A DNA stretch of 57,812 nucleotides from Comamonadaceae bacterium (GTDB lineage Bacteria; Pseudomonadota; Gammaproteobacteria; Burkholderiales; Burkholderiaceae_C), in the NCBI GenBank assembly GCA_013297875.1, contig JAAFIW010000027.1:1-57812 (forward strand), read 5' to 3'. Below, piece after piece: positions 1 through 7,095 of the stretch. The notes beneath the pieces were generated by a model, which was not told the DNA's origin, searched no databases, and was given only the letters and a program-made list of their open reading frames with translations. Every line of letters begins with the position of its first letter. Within the stretch, counting starts at the first letter, position 1. The position numbers and the translations under genes are program-made.

Positions 1-404
1 TTTCTTCCTTTCGTTTGCTTGGCGGCTCACGATTGGAAGTTTCTGCGATGGACATCCATACCCACGCATACGTCAAACTGCTACTGTCTCCCCGGCATAG
101 CCGGGGGATTACCTATTGGATTTATTATTTTTCGCTGGCCAGTCCGTCGCTGGCGGTACGCCGGGTCAAGCTGCGCGTGGCAATGGGTGGGCATGATGTG
201 CCTGCGGACGTCATTCGCCAGCGATTTGACCGCAGTCTGCATAATTTCTTTTCGCTCTACACACCACTGGCTGACCGGTGGCTTGTGTTTGACAATTCGG
301 TTGCGGGTAAGGCTAGTCTGCTGGCGACCCAAGAGGGTAATAACCTGCAAATCAAGGAACCCAAAAAATGGCGCAAGCTGCAAAAACGCCTGGCAATCTC
401 TTAG
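1..404 (+). pseudogene. Zeta-toxin-like kinase, C-terminal remnant
   Basis: The reading frame ending at 404 carries the C-terminal signature of zeta-toxin/AAA-type small kinases: a beta strand 'YFSLASPSLAVRRV', then 'GGHDVPADVIRQRF', an 'NFFSLYTPLAD' helix and 'VFDNS'. The upstream 100 bases do not continue into a recognisable kinase core: no P-loop or ETTLSG-like motif can be read in any frame, and the part before about base 110 looks out of register. The window edge also cuts it. I infer a truncated or frameshifted gene; an intact N-terminus beyond the window is not excluded. Family members phosphorylate UDP-GlcNAc or other nucleotides as toxins, but function here is doubtful. Confidence 0.55.
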
Positions 405-556
405 TACCTTCGCCCAAAGATTTGGACAGAGCACTGGCGGTGTCCGCAAATCATGCGCAGCGTATGGCTGAGGCGTTTGGGTTGAAAGTCCCGGTGACGG
501 TTGAAAAGCCCGGTAAAGCACCTACTCCAGTCGTGCGTCGCAAGGCGCAGGTCTAA
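368..556 (+). CDS. Small hypothetical protein after the zeta-like gene
   Basis: A 62-residue basic protein starting at ATG 368, with an AAGGAA ribosome-binding site about 8 bases upstream that lies inside the preceding gene. The 37-base overlap with the zeta-like frame suggests translational coupling. I see no known domain; it has one amphipathic central helix ('HAQRMAEAFGL') and a Lys/Arg/Pro-rich tail. From its position it could be the antitoxin or accessory partner of the zeta-like toxin, but that is inference from context only. Confidence 0.5.
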   Translation: MAQAAKTPGNLLVPSPKDLDRALAVSANHAQRMAEAFGLKVPVTVEKPGKAPTPVVRRKAQV

Positions 557-560
557 CGCT

Positions 561-628
561 CTATTGCTATTCTTTTAATAGCTGCTTGAGTAGTATTCAA
601 ATGGGCTAGGAGCGGTTTGGTCATATAA
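561..628 (+). repeat. Comamonadaceae-type short interspersed repeat, copy 1
   Basis: This copy contains the family core (here ATAGCTGCTTGAGTAGTATT), preceded by GCTATTCTTTTA and followed by ATGGGCT and a T-rich tail ending near TTTGGTCATAT. The GCTAT/ATAGC pair and the CTGCTTGAGCAG core make it foldable. It lies just after the stop codon of the small ORF at 556. Confidence 0.8.
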
Positions 629-696
629 CTGCGCTCTTGACAAGCTATCTGCCGATGTAGCCGGGGAACCTACCCGGCTTAAAAAGGAGATTGAAC

Positions 697-1023
697 ATGC
701 CAATGACTGAAAAGCAATTACTCGCCCGCGATGCCAAGCGCGATATTGGGGCCGAGCTGCTGCTGGCCGCACGCCAACTGCGAGAAGGTAAAGGCAAAGT
801 GGTGGCGCGCATCGCGGTACCGGCGGTGACGGCCGCGCGCATGAAGTCGGGCCTGTCGCAGGCCGACTTTGCAAAGCTGCTGGGCGTGTCGGTGCGCACC
901 CTGCAAGACTGGGAGCAAGGCCGCAGACAACCGTCAGGCGCCGCACGCACCTTGATCACCATTGCAGAGCAGCAGCCCAAGGTGCTCAAGCAAGTGTTTA
1001 AAGATTTGGCTGAAGCGGCATAA
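697..1023 (+). CDS. HTH-domain antitoxin-like protein (HigA/MqsA type), unpaired
   Basis: A 108-residue protein whose C-terminal half is a Cro/C1-type helix-turn-helix ('GLSQADFAKLLGVSVRTLQDWEQGRR'-like, residues ~50-75), as in HigA2/MqsA-type antitoxins that repress their own operon and neutralise an mRNA-cleaving toxin. ATG 697 was chosen because AAGGAGA sits 6 bases upstream; the in-frame TTG at 691 would overlap the SD. The upstream 130 bases, where a RelE/HigB toxin would be expected, hold only a repeat copy, so the partner is missing or was lost. It may now act as a solitary regulator. Confidence 0.75.
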   Translation: MPMTEKQLLARDAKRDIGAELLLAARQLREGKGKVVARIAVPAVTAARMKSGLSQADFAKLLGVSVRTLQDWEQGRRQPSGAARTLITIAEQQPKVLKQVFKDLAEAA

Positions 1024-1054
1024 ACAAGGGGTCTGTGGCACCTGGTGCGCGCCT

Positions 1055-1126
1055 TTTGCTCTTTTTTTTGATAGCTGCTTAGTCAGTATTCACATGGGCT
1101 GTAAATGGTTTTGCCATGTAACTGCA
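1055..1126 (+). repeat. Short interspersed repeat, copy 2 (degenerate core)
   Basis: GATAGCTGCTTAGTCAGTATT followed by ACATGGGCT and a T-rich end. It is the same family as at 561, with the centre altered (TTAGTCAG instead of TTGAGCAG). It sits between the HTH gene and the nucleotidyltransferase gene. Confidence 0.7.
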
Positions 1127-1147
1127 CTGCACCCTTAAACTTCAGCC

Positions 1148-1456
1148 ATGCACCCCGCTATCGCCCAATACCGCGCCGGAATTTCCGCCATTTGCCAGCG
1201 TTACCGCATTCGCCGCCTGGAGGTGTTTGGCTCTGCCGCGCGGGCGGATGACTTTGACCGTGAACGCAGCGATGCGGACTTTTTGGTGGAGTTTGCGCCA
1301 GACGTGCAGCCAGGGCTGGACTCGTTTTTCGGTGCCAAGGCTGCGCTGGAAGCCTTGCTCGGGCGTGGTGTGGACTTGGTGGAGCCCGGCGCGGTGCGAA
1401 ACCCTTACGTGCTCGCCAGCATCAACCACCATCGCGAGCTCGTCTATGCAGCGTGA
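1148..1456 (+). CDS. MNT-type nucleotidyltransferase antitoxin
   Basis: A 102-residue minimal nucleotidyltransferase. It shows the family signature GS-x-AR (residues ~29-33, 'VFGSAAR') followed by the metal-binding S-D-A-D motif ('RSDADFLVEF'), and ends with the typical 'GVDLVEPGAVRNPYV' strand. MNT antitoxins of HEPN/MNT systems modify (AMPylate) and inactivate the partner HEPN RNase. The stop codon overlaps the start of the HEPN partner at 1446, the normal gene order of these pairs. However, that partner is only a stub, so this antitoxin now has no intact cognate toxin next to it. Confidence 0.8.
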   Translation: MHPAIAQYRAGISAICQRYRIRRLEVFGSAARADDFDRERSDADFLVEFAPDVQPGLDSFFGAKAALEALLGRGVDLVEPGAVRNPYVLASINHHRELVYAA

Positions 1457-1553
1457 TGCGCGCGCCTTTTTGTGGGATGCGCGTGAGTCGGCGTTGGACG
1501 AAATCATGCATGAATTTCGCTCTTCTTTTAATAGCTGCTTGAGCAGTATTTAA
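1446..1553 (+). pseudogene. Truncated HEPN toxin (partner of 1148-1456)
   Basis: Starting at ATG 1446 inside the MNT gene, the frame reads 'MQRDARAFLWDARESA', the usual N-terminus of ~115-residue HEPN RNases. It then runs after about 28 codons into a copy of the interspersed repeat, which supplies 'NSCLSSI' and a stop at 1553. The R-x4-6-H catalytic motif and all later helices are absent. I conclude that the toxin was cut off at this repeat, by insertion or by repeat-mediated deletion. Confidence 0.75.
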
Positions 1554-1575
1554 AAGGGCTGGGAGCTATTTGTGT
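1517..1575 (+). repeat. Short interspersed repeat, copy 3
   Basis: CTTTTAATAGCTGCTTGAGC core followed by AGTATTTAAAAGGGCT. It forms the 3' end and stop codon of the truncated HEPN frame and separates the two MNT/HEPN modules. Confidence 0.8.
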
Positions 1576-1606
1576 GTATGAAAGCACTGGTATTACACTC
1601 AGCCCC

Positions 1607-1897
1607 ATGCGCCCCTCTCAAGCCCTGAATCTTCACCGTGACGCGGTCTGTCTGGCGGTGGTGCGCCATCGTGCGGCCAACCCAAGGGTGTTTGGTTCGG
1701 CTGTGCGGGGCGATGATGGCGAGGGGAGCGACCTTGATTTGTTGGTTGACCCGCTGCCCGGAACCACGTTGTTCGATTTAGGTGGCCTGCAAGACGAGTT
1801 GCAGGAGCTGCTGGGCGTGTCGGTTGATGTGCTGACCCTGAAAGACCTGCCAGCCAAGTTCCGTGACGCCGTGTTTCATGAGTCCAGGCCTGTATGA
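1607..1897 (+). CDS. MNT-type nucleotidyltransferase antitoxin, second pair
   Basis: A 96-residue minimal nucleotidyltransferase with 'RVFGSAVRGDD' and 'SDLDLLVD' (GS-x-x-R and D-x-D metal ligands), then 'LGVSVDVLTLKDLP'. I prefer ATG 1607, because an earlier in-frame ATG (1574, probable start codon of the longer frame) falls in repeat DNA. It overlaps the HEPN gene through ATGA at 1894-1897, so the pair is translationally coupled. Expected role: nucleotidylation of the HEPN RNase as antidote. Confidence 0.82.
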   Translation: MRPSQALNLHRDAVCLAVVRHRAANPRVFGSAVRGDDGEGSDLDLLVDPLPGTTLFDLGGLQDELQELLGVSVDVLTLKDLPAKFRDAVFHESRPV

Positions 1898-2241
1898 CAT
1901 CGATCAGGTTGCCAGATTATTTGAGCCACATGCGGCAAGCGATTGCAGATGCGCAATCGTTCACTGCGGGCATGGCACAAGCCGACTTTGTCCAGGACAA
2001 ACGTACCCAACAAGCGGTGGTCATGAGCCTGATCGTGCTGGGCGAAGCTGCAACCAAAGTGATGGATCAGTACGCCGCTTTTGCTGAACAGCACCAACAA
2101 ATTCCCTGGCGCAGCATGCGGGGCATGCGCAACCGCATCGCGCATGGGTACTTCGACATCAACCTTGATGTGGTGTGGGAAACCGTTCAAACCGCGCTGC
2201 CTGCTTTGAAAAGTCAACTCGACGCATTGCCAGCAGCTTGA
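1894..2241 (+). CDS. HEPN-domain RNase toxin, second pair
   Basis: A 115-residue all-helical HEPN protein (DUF86 type). The R-x4-H ribonuclease motif is intact near the C-terminal third ('RNRIAHGYF'), preceded by the conserved 'LGEAATKV' helix. Length and start match intact family members. Translation is coupled to the upstream MNT antitoxin by a 4-base overlap. HEPN toxins of this type cleave RNA and are silenced by nucleotidylation by the partner. This is the one complete HEPN/MNT pair in the window. Confidence 0.85.
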   Translation: MTSIRLPDYLSHMRQAIADAQSFTAGMAQADFVQDKRTQQAVVMSLIVLGEAATKVMDQYAAFAEQHQQIPWRSMRGMRNRIAHGYFDINLDVVWETVQTALPALKSQLDALPAA

Positions 2242-2296
2242 CGTCTTTGCGGAGCCCGGCGCAGTGCGCGAGCCTTTTTGCGGGACGTGCGTGAGA
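2239..2296 (+). pseudogene. Fossil of a third MNT/HEPN pair with internal deletion
   Basis: Directly after the HEPN stop, GGAGCCCGGCGCAGTGCG matches the end of the first MNT gene (about 1380-1397). It is followed at once by CCTTTTTGCGGGACGTGCG, which matches the start of its HEPN partner (about 1464-1484). The roughly 60 bases that separate these parts in the 1148-1553 copy are absent. It is therefore a short relic of another copy of that module, collapsed between two GTGCGC-like sites. Confidence 0.5.
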
Positions 2297-2297
2297 T

Positions 2298-3047
2298 TCA
2301 AACCTTCACGGCAGACGCCGCCTTCCGCCGCACATGTAAGTGCGTCTGAACCGAATCCCCCTCGCCCGACCTCACTTCTTTCACTTCCAGATACCCCGCT
2401 TGCTGGCGGATGAGTTCGCCCAGCTTGGCCACGCCGTAGTTGCGCGGGTCAAACGAAGGGTGGCTGCGGTTGATCTGGCTGCCCAAAGCGGAGAGCGGGG
2501 TCCAGCCGTCTTCGCGCACGGTGGCGGTTAGCGCGTTGAGCAGCATGGGCTTGAGCTTGGGGAGTTCGGGCACGGGCTCTTGCCCGGGTTTGGCTTCTTC
2601 GGGCACAGCCCGCAAAATTTCCGTGTAAATAAACTTGTCACACGCCGCCACAAACGGCTCGGGCGTTTTGCGTTCACCAAAGCCATAGACCACCAGCCCG
2701 GCCTCGCGGATGCGGGTGGTCAGCCGGGTGAAGTCGCTGTCGCTGCTGACCAGGCAAAAGCCGTCCACGCTGCCGGTGTGCAGCACATCCATGGCGTCGA
2801 TGATGAGCGAGGCGTCGGTGGAGTTTTTGCCGGTGGTGTAGCTGAACTGCTGGATGGGCTGAATGGCCATGCGGTGCAGCACCTCTTTCCAGCCCTTCAG
2901 ATTAGTCGTCGTCCAGTCGCCATAGGCGCGCTTGATGGTGGCCGTGCCGTAACGCGACACCTCAGCCAGCAGTTCTTGAATGACCGACGCTTGCGCGTTG
3001 TCGGCGTCAATCAAAACGGCGAGTTTTTGGTTGGTGTTAGTGGCCAT
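2298..3047 (-). CDS. NYN-domain (LabA-like) protein with OST-HTH/LOTUS C-terminus
   Basis: A 249-residue protein. Residues ~8-150 form a NYN/PIN-like nuclease domain with the acidic motifs 'LIDADNA' (residues 12-18), 'TDASLIIDAMD' and 'LVSSDSDFTRL'. Residues ~170-245 form an OST-HTH/LOTUS domain ('DGWTPLSALGSQI', 'YGVAKLGELI'), which binds RNA. This architecture is widespread in bacteria and presumably acts in RNA turnover; the substrate is unknown. The start is supported by GGGAG seven bases upstream. It stands alone, convergent with the HEPN gene. Confidence 0.85.
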   Translation of the reverse strand: MATNTNQKLAVLIDADNAQASVIQELLAEVSRYGTATIKRAYGDWTTTNLKGWKEVLHRMAIQPIQQFSYTTGKNSTDASLIIDAMDVLHTGSVDGFCLVSSDSDFTRLTTRIREAGLVVYGFGERKTPEPFVAACDKFIYTEILRAVPEEAKPGQEPVPELPKLKPMLLNALTATVREDGWTPLSALGSQINRSHPSFDPRNYGVAKLGELIRQQAGYLEVKEVRSGEGDSVQTHLHVRRKAASAVKV

Positions 3048-3197
3048 GGCGTCTCCCGTTGATCAGGTTTTGGGTCGCAATGCAATGGTTTGCCCCGAAC
3101 GTCAACGATAGCAGCGTGGCGATGCCAGAGCTATATCGACGACTGCAAAGGCCATTTCGACAGGCGCTATGTCGAATCGCTTCGTTCTCTAAATTCC

Positions 3198-3243
3198 GTT
3201 TCCCATTATTTACATTTTTATCAAAATGACCATAATGGGAAAC
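3198..3243. promoter_or_regulatory. 12-bp inverted-repeat operator of the AbiE-like pair
   Basis: GTTTCCCATTAT (3198-3209) and ATAATGGGAAAC (3232-3243) are perfect inverted repeats separated by 22 AT-rich bases. The right arm ends two bases before the ATG of the HTH gene. The arms enclose a plausible promoter (TTTACA/TATCAAAAT-like). This fits autorepression by the HTH antitoxin. Confidence 0.7.
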
Positions 3244-3245
3244 AA

Positions 3246-3728
3246 ATGCCAGCGACATCTCCCCAGCCCACGGTGCCCGCCCAAGCCCAGCTTCAAGCCT
3301 TGGGCGAGCAGATTCGTGTGCATCGCAAAGCCTTGGGGGTGAGCGCGGTGGTCGCTGCCGAGTCGGCAGGTCTGTCGCGGGTCACGCTGCATCGCATCGA
3401 GAAAGGCGAGCCTTCGGTCACGGTTGGGGCATGGGCAAACGTGCTGGCAGCGTTGGGTATGACGCTGGCTGCAAACCCGGCCAATGCGCCAGCGCCGACC
3501 CAACCAGCAGACCTGCGCCAATGGGTTCCAGCGCGCGTGCGCTTGGCAGACTACCCGCAGCTCAAGGCACTCGCCTGGCAGGTGCACGGCGCGGAATGGC
3601 TTACGCCTGCCGAGGCGCTGGACATTTACGAGCGCAATGCCCGGCACCTGGACGCCGGCGCGATGCCTGCGCAGGAGCAGGCGTTGCTGGCGGCTTTGCG
3701 CCTGGCTTTCAGCAAAGACCATGTTTGA
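3246..3728 (+). CDS. XRE-family HTH antitoxin of an AbiEii-type pair
   Basis: A 160-residue protein with an XRE helix-turn-helix ('EQIRVHRKALGVSAVVAAESA' region, then 'SRVTLHRIEKGE', residues ~18-60) and a C-terminal region of the type found next to nucleotidyltransferase toxins ('WLTPAEALDIYERN'). ATG 3246 is chosen: it is two bases after the operator arm, and upstream codons lie in the promoter region. It overlaps the toxin gene by 8 bases. It should bind the inverted repeat at 3198-3243 and repress the pair. Confidence 0.8.
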   Translation: MPATSPQPTVPAQAQLQALGEQIRVHRKALGVSAVVAAESAGLSRVTLHRIEKGEPSVTVGAWANVLAALGMTLAANPANAPAPTQPADLRQWVPARVRLADYPQLKALAWQVHGAEWLTPAEALDIYERNARHLDAGAMPAQEQALLAALRLAFSKDHV

Positions 3729-4434
3729 GCGGCCACACCACCAACGCATTGCGCATGTGCTGGCCGCCTTGGATGGTGATGTGCTGCGACAGCATGCTTG
3801 TCTGTTTGGCGGCGGCACCTGCATTGCCCTGCGCTATGGCGAGTACCGTGAATCGGTGGACATTGATTTTTTGGTGTCCGATGCGGCGGGCTACCGTGAG
3901 CTGCGACAACGGCTCACTGGCACCAGCGGCTTGAACGCCATTGCACGCCAGGGCGTGATGCCGCTGGTCATGCTGCGCGAGATGCGGGCCGATCAATACG
4001 GCATTCGCACCCAGGTGCAGATGGACGGCATGGCCATCAAGCTGGAGGTGGTGCGCCAGGCGCGCATCGAGTTGCAGCCCCCTGACCCGCAAGACACGAT
4101 CTGCGGCATCAGCACGCTCACCGCGCTGGATCTTGCAGCGTCCAAGCTGTTGGCCAATTCAGACCGGCAGGCCGACGACGGTGTGTTCAGCCGCGACCTG
4201 ATCGATCTGGCCATGATGGCACTGCCGCTGCCCGCTTTGCGCGAGGCATTGGCCAAAGCCGAGCAGGCCTACGGCCCTGCCGTGGTGCGCGATCTGGGCA
4301 AGGCCATCGACCGCGTGCAACAGCGCCAGGGCTGGTTGGAGCGCTGCATGCAGGTGATGGCGATGGATAGCCCAAAGGCCGTGCTGTGGCAGAAGATTCG
4401 CGCCTTGCGGCGCCTGTTGCCTGCGCCGTCTTGA
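3721..4434 (+). CDS. AbiEii-like nucleotidyltransferase toxin
   Basis: A 237-residue protein of the AbiEii/nucleotidyltransferase type. 'LFGGGTCIALRYGEYRESVD' near residues 28-47 supplies the GG-T-A motif, and 'DIDFLV' the metal-binding D-x-D; 'SKLLANSDRQADDG...RDLIDL' is the downstream lysine/aspartate region typical of the family. Such toxins transfer nucleotides to tRNA acceptor ends. The gene begins inside the antitoxin gene, so expression is coupled. It is slightly shorter than canonical AbiEii (~290 residues), as usual for this HTH-paired subfamily. Confidence 0.8.
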   Translation: MFERPHHQRIAHVLAALDGDVLRQHACLFGGGTCIALRYGEYRESVDIDFLVSDAAGYRELRQRLTGTSGLNAIARQGVMPLVMLREMRADQYGIRTQVQMDGMAIKLEVVRQARIELQPPDPQDTICGISTLTALDLAASKLLANSDRQADDGVFSRDLIDLAMMALPLPALREALAKAEQAYGPAVVRDLGKAIDRVQQRQGWLERCMQVMAMDSPKAVLWQKIRALRRLLPAPS

Positions 4435-4467
4435 GCCTGCCCCGTCAACCCCCTATCGACTGACATC

Positions 4468-5025
4468 ATGACCCTACAACCCACCACCATCCTTTCCTTC
4501 TGGTTTGACGAACTCACAGCCAAACAGCATTTCGCCAAAGACGATGCGCTGGATGCCTTGATTGCGCAGCGCTTTGGTGCGGTGCTGCAGATGGCGGCGC
4601 GGGGGGAGTTGTTTGCTTGGCGGGGCACGCCATCGGGCCGGTTGGCGGAGATTTTGGTGTTGGACCAGTTTTCGCGGAATGTGTGGCGCGATGCGTCGGT
4701 GCATGGGCCGCAGGCTTTTGCGCAGGATGCGCTGGCGCTGGGCTTGGCGCAAGAGCTGGTGTTTCGTGGAGACGATCAGCGGCTGCCCGTGGCGCAGCGC
4801 CGCTTTGCCTACATGCCTTACATGCACAGCGAATCGCTGGCGGTACACCAGGAGGCGCTGCGCCTGTTTGCCCAGCCGGGGCTGGAAGACAACCTGCGTT
4901 TTGAGCGGGCGCACCTGGCCATTCTGGAGCGCTTTGGCCGCTACCCGCACCGCAACGCGGCGCTGGGCCGCGCATCAACCGCACAGGAGCTGGCGTTTTT
5001 GCAGGAGCCTGGCTCTGGCTTTTGA
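4468..5025 (+). CDS. DUF924 family protein
   Basis: A 185-residue protein with the DUF924 landmarks 'ILSFWFDEL' at the N-terminus, 'ILVLDQFSRNVWR' in the middle, 'YMPYMHSESL' and 'FGRYPHRNAALGR' near the C-terminus. The family is a soluble TPR-like helical fold of unknown function, common in proteobacteria. It begins 33 bases after the toxin gene but is probably an independent chromosomal gene. A repeat copy follows directly. Confidence 0.85.
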   Translation: MTLQPTTILSFWFDELTAKQHFAKDDALDALIAQRFGAVLQMAARGELFAWRGTPSGRLAEILVLDQFSRNVWRDASVHGPQAFAQDALALGLAQELVFRGDDQRLPVAQRRFAYMPYMHSESLAVHQEALRLFAQPGLEDNLRFERAHLAILERFGRYPHRNAALGRASTAQELAFLQEPGSGF

Positions 5026-5035
5026 GATGATGGAC

Positions 5036-5098
5036 GCTATGTTTTATATAGCTGCTTGAGCAGTATTTGTATGGGCTGATGGCGGTTTTTGCATGTCA
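5036..5098 (+). repeat. Short interspersed repeat, copy 4
   Basis: TATATAGCTGCTTGAGCAGT with ATGGGCT downstream, lying in the convergent gap between the DUF924 gene and the SIMPL gene. Confidence 0.8.
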
Positions 5099-5121
5099 AT
5101 GTGCCGCCCCAGCGCACTTTG

Positions 5122-5829
5122 CTACTTCAGCTGCACCGAGCCCGACACCGTCACTTGCACCGCGGTTTTGCCCGCCTCTACGGGCAGCGCCTCTGCAGAC
5201 GACAGCATGGATTTGGATTCCATCACCATGTTGCGCTGGCGCGGGCCACCGCCGTCGTTGCTGTTGACCGCGACTTCGCGCAGCGTGTAGCTGGCAAAGC
5301 CAAAGCCTTTGGCCAGCTCGGTGGCCTTGGTTTTGAAGCGCTCAATGGCCACGCTTTGCGCCTGCGTTTCCACCTTGGCGCGCTGCTCGCGCGACAGGCC
5401 AAACTGCACGCTGCTGACCACCAGCGTTTGAATCTTGCCCGCTGCGGCGGTGATGCGGGCAAAGTCCCGCCCATCCAGCACCAGCTCGGCGCTGCCCACC
5501 CAGCCGCTGGTTTTGCCGTCTTTTGTGTAGCGCGGGTACAGGCTGAAGTTGCCGGTGCGCACATCCATCTGACCTTCCAGAGCCGTCTTCTTCGCCTCGG
5601 TCAGCGCCGCATCGAGCGCGGTTTTCAGCTGCGCCTGCACTGCGTTGGCGTCTTGCCCTTCACGGGTGGTGCTCATGCTCAACTGCAACAAATCCTGCGT
5701 CACCTCCACCTGGGCGCTGGCTTGCAACTGCAGCACGTTTTGTGGCACGGGCTGGGCTGAATTTTGAGAAAAACTGGCTGTCGCCCAGGTAAATACTGCT
5801 ACAGCAGCTATCAATTTAGAAGCGTTCAT
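5122..5829 (-). CDS. SIMPL-domain (DUF541) periplasmic protein
   Basis: A 235-residue secreted protein. Residues 1-22 are a signal peptide (basic 'NASK', hydrophobic core, cleavage near A-S-F-S-Q). The rest is a SIMPL/DUF541 domain ('ASAQVEVTQDLLQLSMSTTREG...', 'VSSVQFGLSREQRAKVETQAQS', 'GFGFASYTLREVAVN'). I chose ATG 5829 (GGGAG six bases upstream) over the longer frame from 5922. Family members are periplasmic or outer-membrane-associated proteins with a putative oxidative-stress role. The hydrophobic core of the signal peptide is encoded by a copy of the interspersed repeat (5770-5822). Confidence 0.85.
   Translation of the reverse strand: MNASKLIAAVAVFTWATASFSQNSAQPVPQNVLQLQASAQVEVTQDLLQLSMSTTREGQDANAVQAQLKTALDAALTEAKKTALEGQMDVRTGNFSLYPRYTKDGKTSGWVGSAELVLDGRDFARITAAAGKIQTLVVSSVQFGLSREQRAKVETQAQSVAIERFKTKATELAKGFGFASYTLREVAVNSNDGGGPRQRNMVMESKSMLSSAEALPVEAGKTAVQVTVSGSVQLK
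5770..5822 (-). repeat. Short interspersed repeat, copy 5, inside a signal-peptide coding region
   Basis: On the minus strand it reads TTGATAGCTGCTGTAGCAGT then ATTTACCTGGGC, matching the family except that the usual CTTGAG is CTGTAG. That change removes the TGA stop which the consensus would place in this frame, so the repeat is read through as part of the SIMPL leader. Confidence 0.75.
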
Positions 5830-5908
5830 GGTGACTCCCGGTGAGGTGAAACAAGCAGGATTTTCAACGCAAACACCGGCTTTCCGAATAGGTGTTAGGT
5901 ATGGTTTG

Positions 5909-7042
5909 TCACGCCACGTCACCGTCTGCTGCCTCGTTTTTCAGCAAATCAATCAGCCGGCGATTCAGATAGAGCTTTTCCCGCCCCTTGCCTTGCAGTT
6001 GCAAAAGCCCGGCAGCAGCCAGCGTTTGCAGGTACACCGACGCTGTTTGCCGCTGGGCAATTTGCGCCTGCACCACGTCGGCCACGCGGCAATAAGGCAG
6101 GCGAAAAATCAGCTCGACCAGGCCCTTTTGGTTGCCCAGCTTGGTGTCGCGCTGAACCTGCTCGTGGGTGTTTTGCATCAGGCGCGCAATCGCCTTGATT
6201 TTTTCCAGCGTCCACACCGCCGTTTCGCGCACCGCCTCCAGCATGTACAGCAGCCACTGCTGCCAGGCCTGCGCCGTGCCCTCGCGCGAGACCGCCAGCA
6301 GCAATGCGTAGTAGCGGCTGCGGTTTTTCAAGATATAGCGCGACAGGTAGAGCACAGGCGATGTCAGCAGCCCCTTGTCCACCAAATAAAGCAGATTCAG
6401 CACCCGCCCGGTGCGGCCGTTTCCATCCAGAAAGGGGTGAATCGCCTCAAACTGGTAGTGCAGCACCGCCATGCGCACCAGCGGGTCGATCTCGCCACCG
6501 CGCGCCGCGTCGGTTTCTTCGGCATGGCAAAAACGCTCCCAGTCGGCCAGCATTTCGCGTAAGTGCCCCTCCCCCTGCGGCGGCGTGTAAATCGTCTCCT
6601 GCGTGCGCGCATTCACCAGGGCCGTGCCCGGCACCTTGCGCACACGCATCTCCATGCCCTTGGTCTTGCTGCAAATTTCCTCGATGAGCGTGGTGGCCAG
6701 CGGGCGGGTGCGCAATTGCGCCAGCCCGTGGTACAGCGACTCGCGGTATTGCAGCGTCTCTTTCACAGCGCGGTCAGCCTTGGCCGGGTCTTTGGCAGCG
6801 TACTCGAACAGCGCGTCCGTGGTGGTCACGATGTTCTCAATCTCCGAACTGGCCTGCGACTCCAGCAGCACCAGGGAGCTGAGCATCACATCCGGGTTGG
6901 GCAACAGCGCCGCAGCCTCGCTCAAGGCCGCCAGCGCCTTGTTGGCCTGGATGCAGGCGCGGAGCACGTCGGTGCTCTCCCATTCGCTCATGGGCACGCT
7001 GCCGCGCACGACGGGTGATGGCGGTTTCCGCGTTGCCCACAT
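5909..7042 (-). CDS. Fic-family protein (AMPylase-like)
   Basis: A 377-residue protein with a complete Fic active-site motif at residues 202-213 ('HPFLDGNGRTGR'): catalytic His202, anion-binding GNGR. An N-terminal inhibitory-helix motif ('SSEIEN', residues 65-70) is typical of self-inhibited class II Fic proteins. The C-terminal ~90 residues resemble a winged helix ('VYLQTLAAAGLLQLQGKGR'). Such enzymes transfer AMP to protein hydroxyls; the target is unknown. It is divergent from the DGR-associated operon, with only 53 bases between the starts, so a shared promoter region is possible. A shorter start at residue 18 is an alternative. Confidence 0.87.
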   Translation of the reverse strand: MWATRKPPSPVVRGSVPMSEWESTDVLRACIQANKALAALSEAAALLPNPDVMLSSLVLLESQASSEIENIVTTTDALFEYAAKDPAKADRAVKETLQYRESLYHGLAQLRTRPLATTLIEEICSKTKGMEMRVRKVPGTALVNARTQETIYTPPQGEGHLREMLADWERFCHAEETDAARGGEIDPLVRMAVLHYQFEAIHPFLDGNGRTGRVLNLLYLVDKGLLTSPVLYLSRYILKNRSRYYALLLAVSREGTAQAWQQWLLYMLEAVRETAVWTLEKIKAIARLMQNTHEQVQRDTKLGNQKGLVELIFRLPYCRVADVVQAQIAQRQTASVYLQTLAAAGLLQLQGKGREKLYLNRRLIDLLKNEAADGDVA

Positions 7043-7095
7043 AAACTGTTACAGCGTAGCCAAAACAGGTACCAACAAACCTCAGGAGGAGCACC

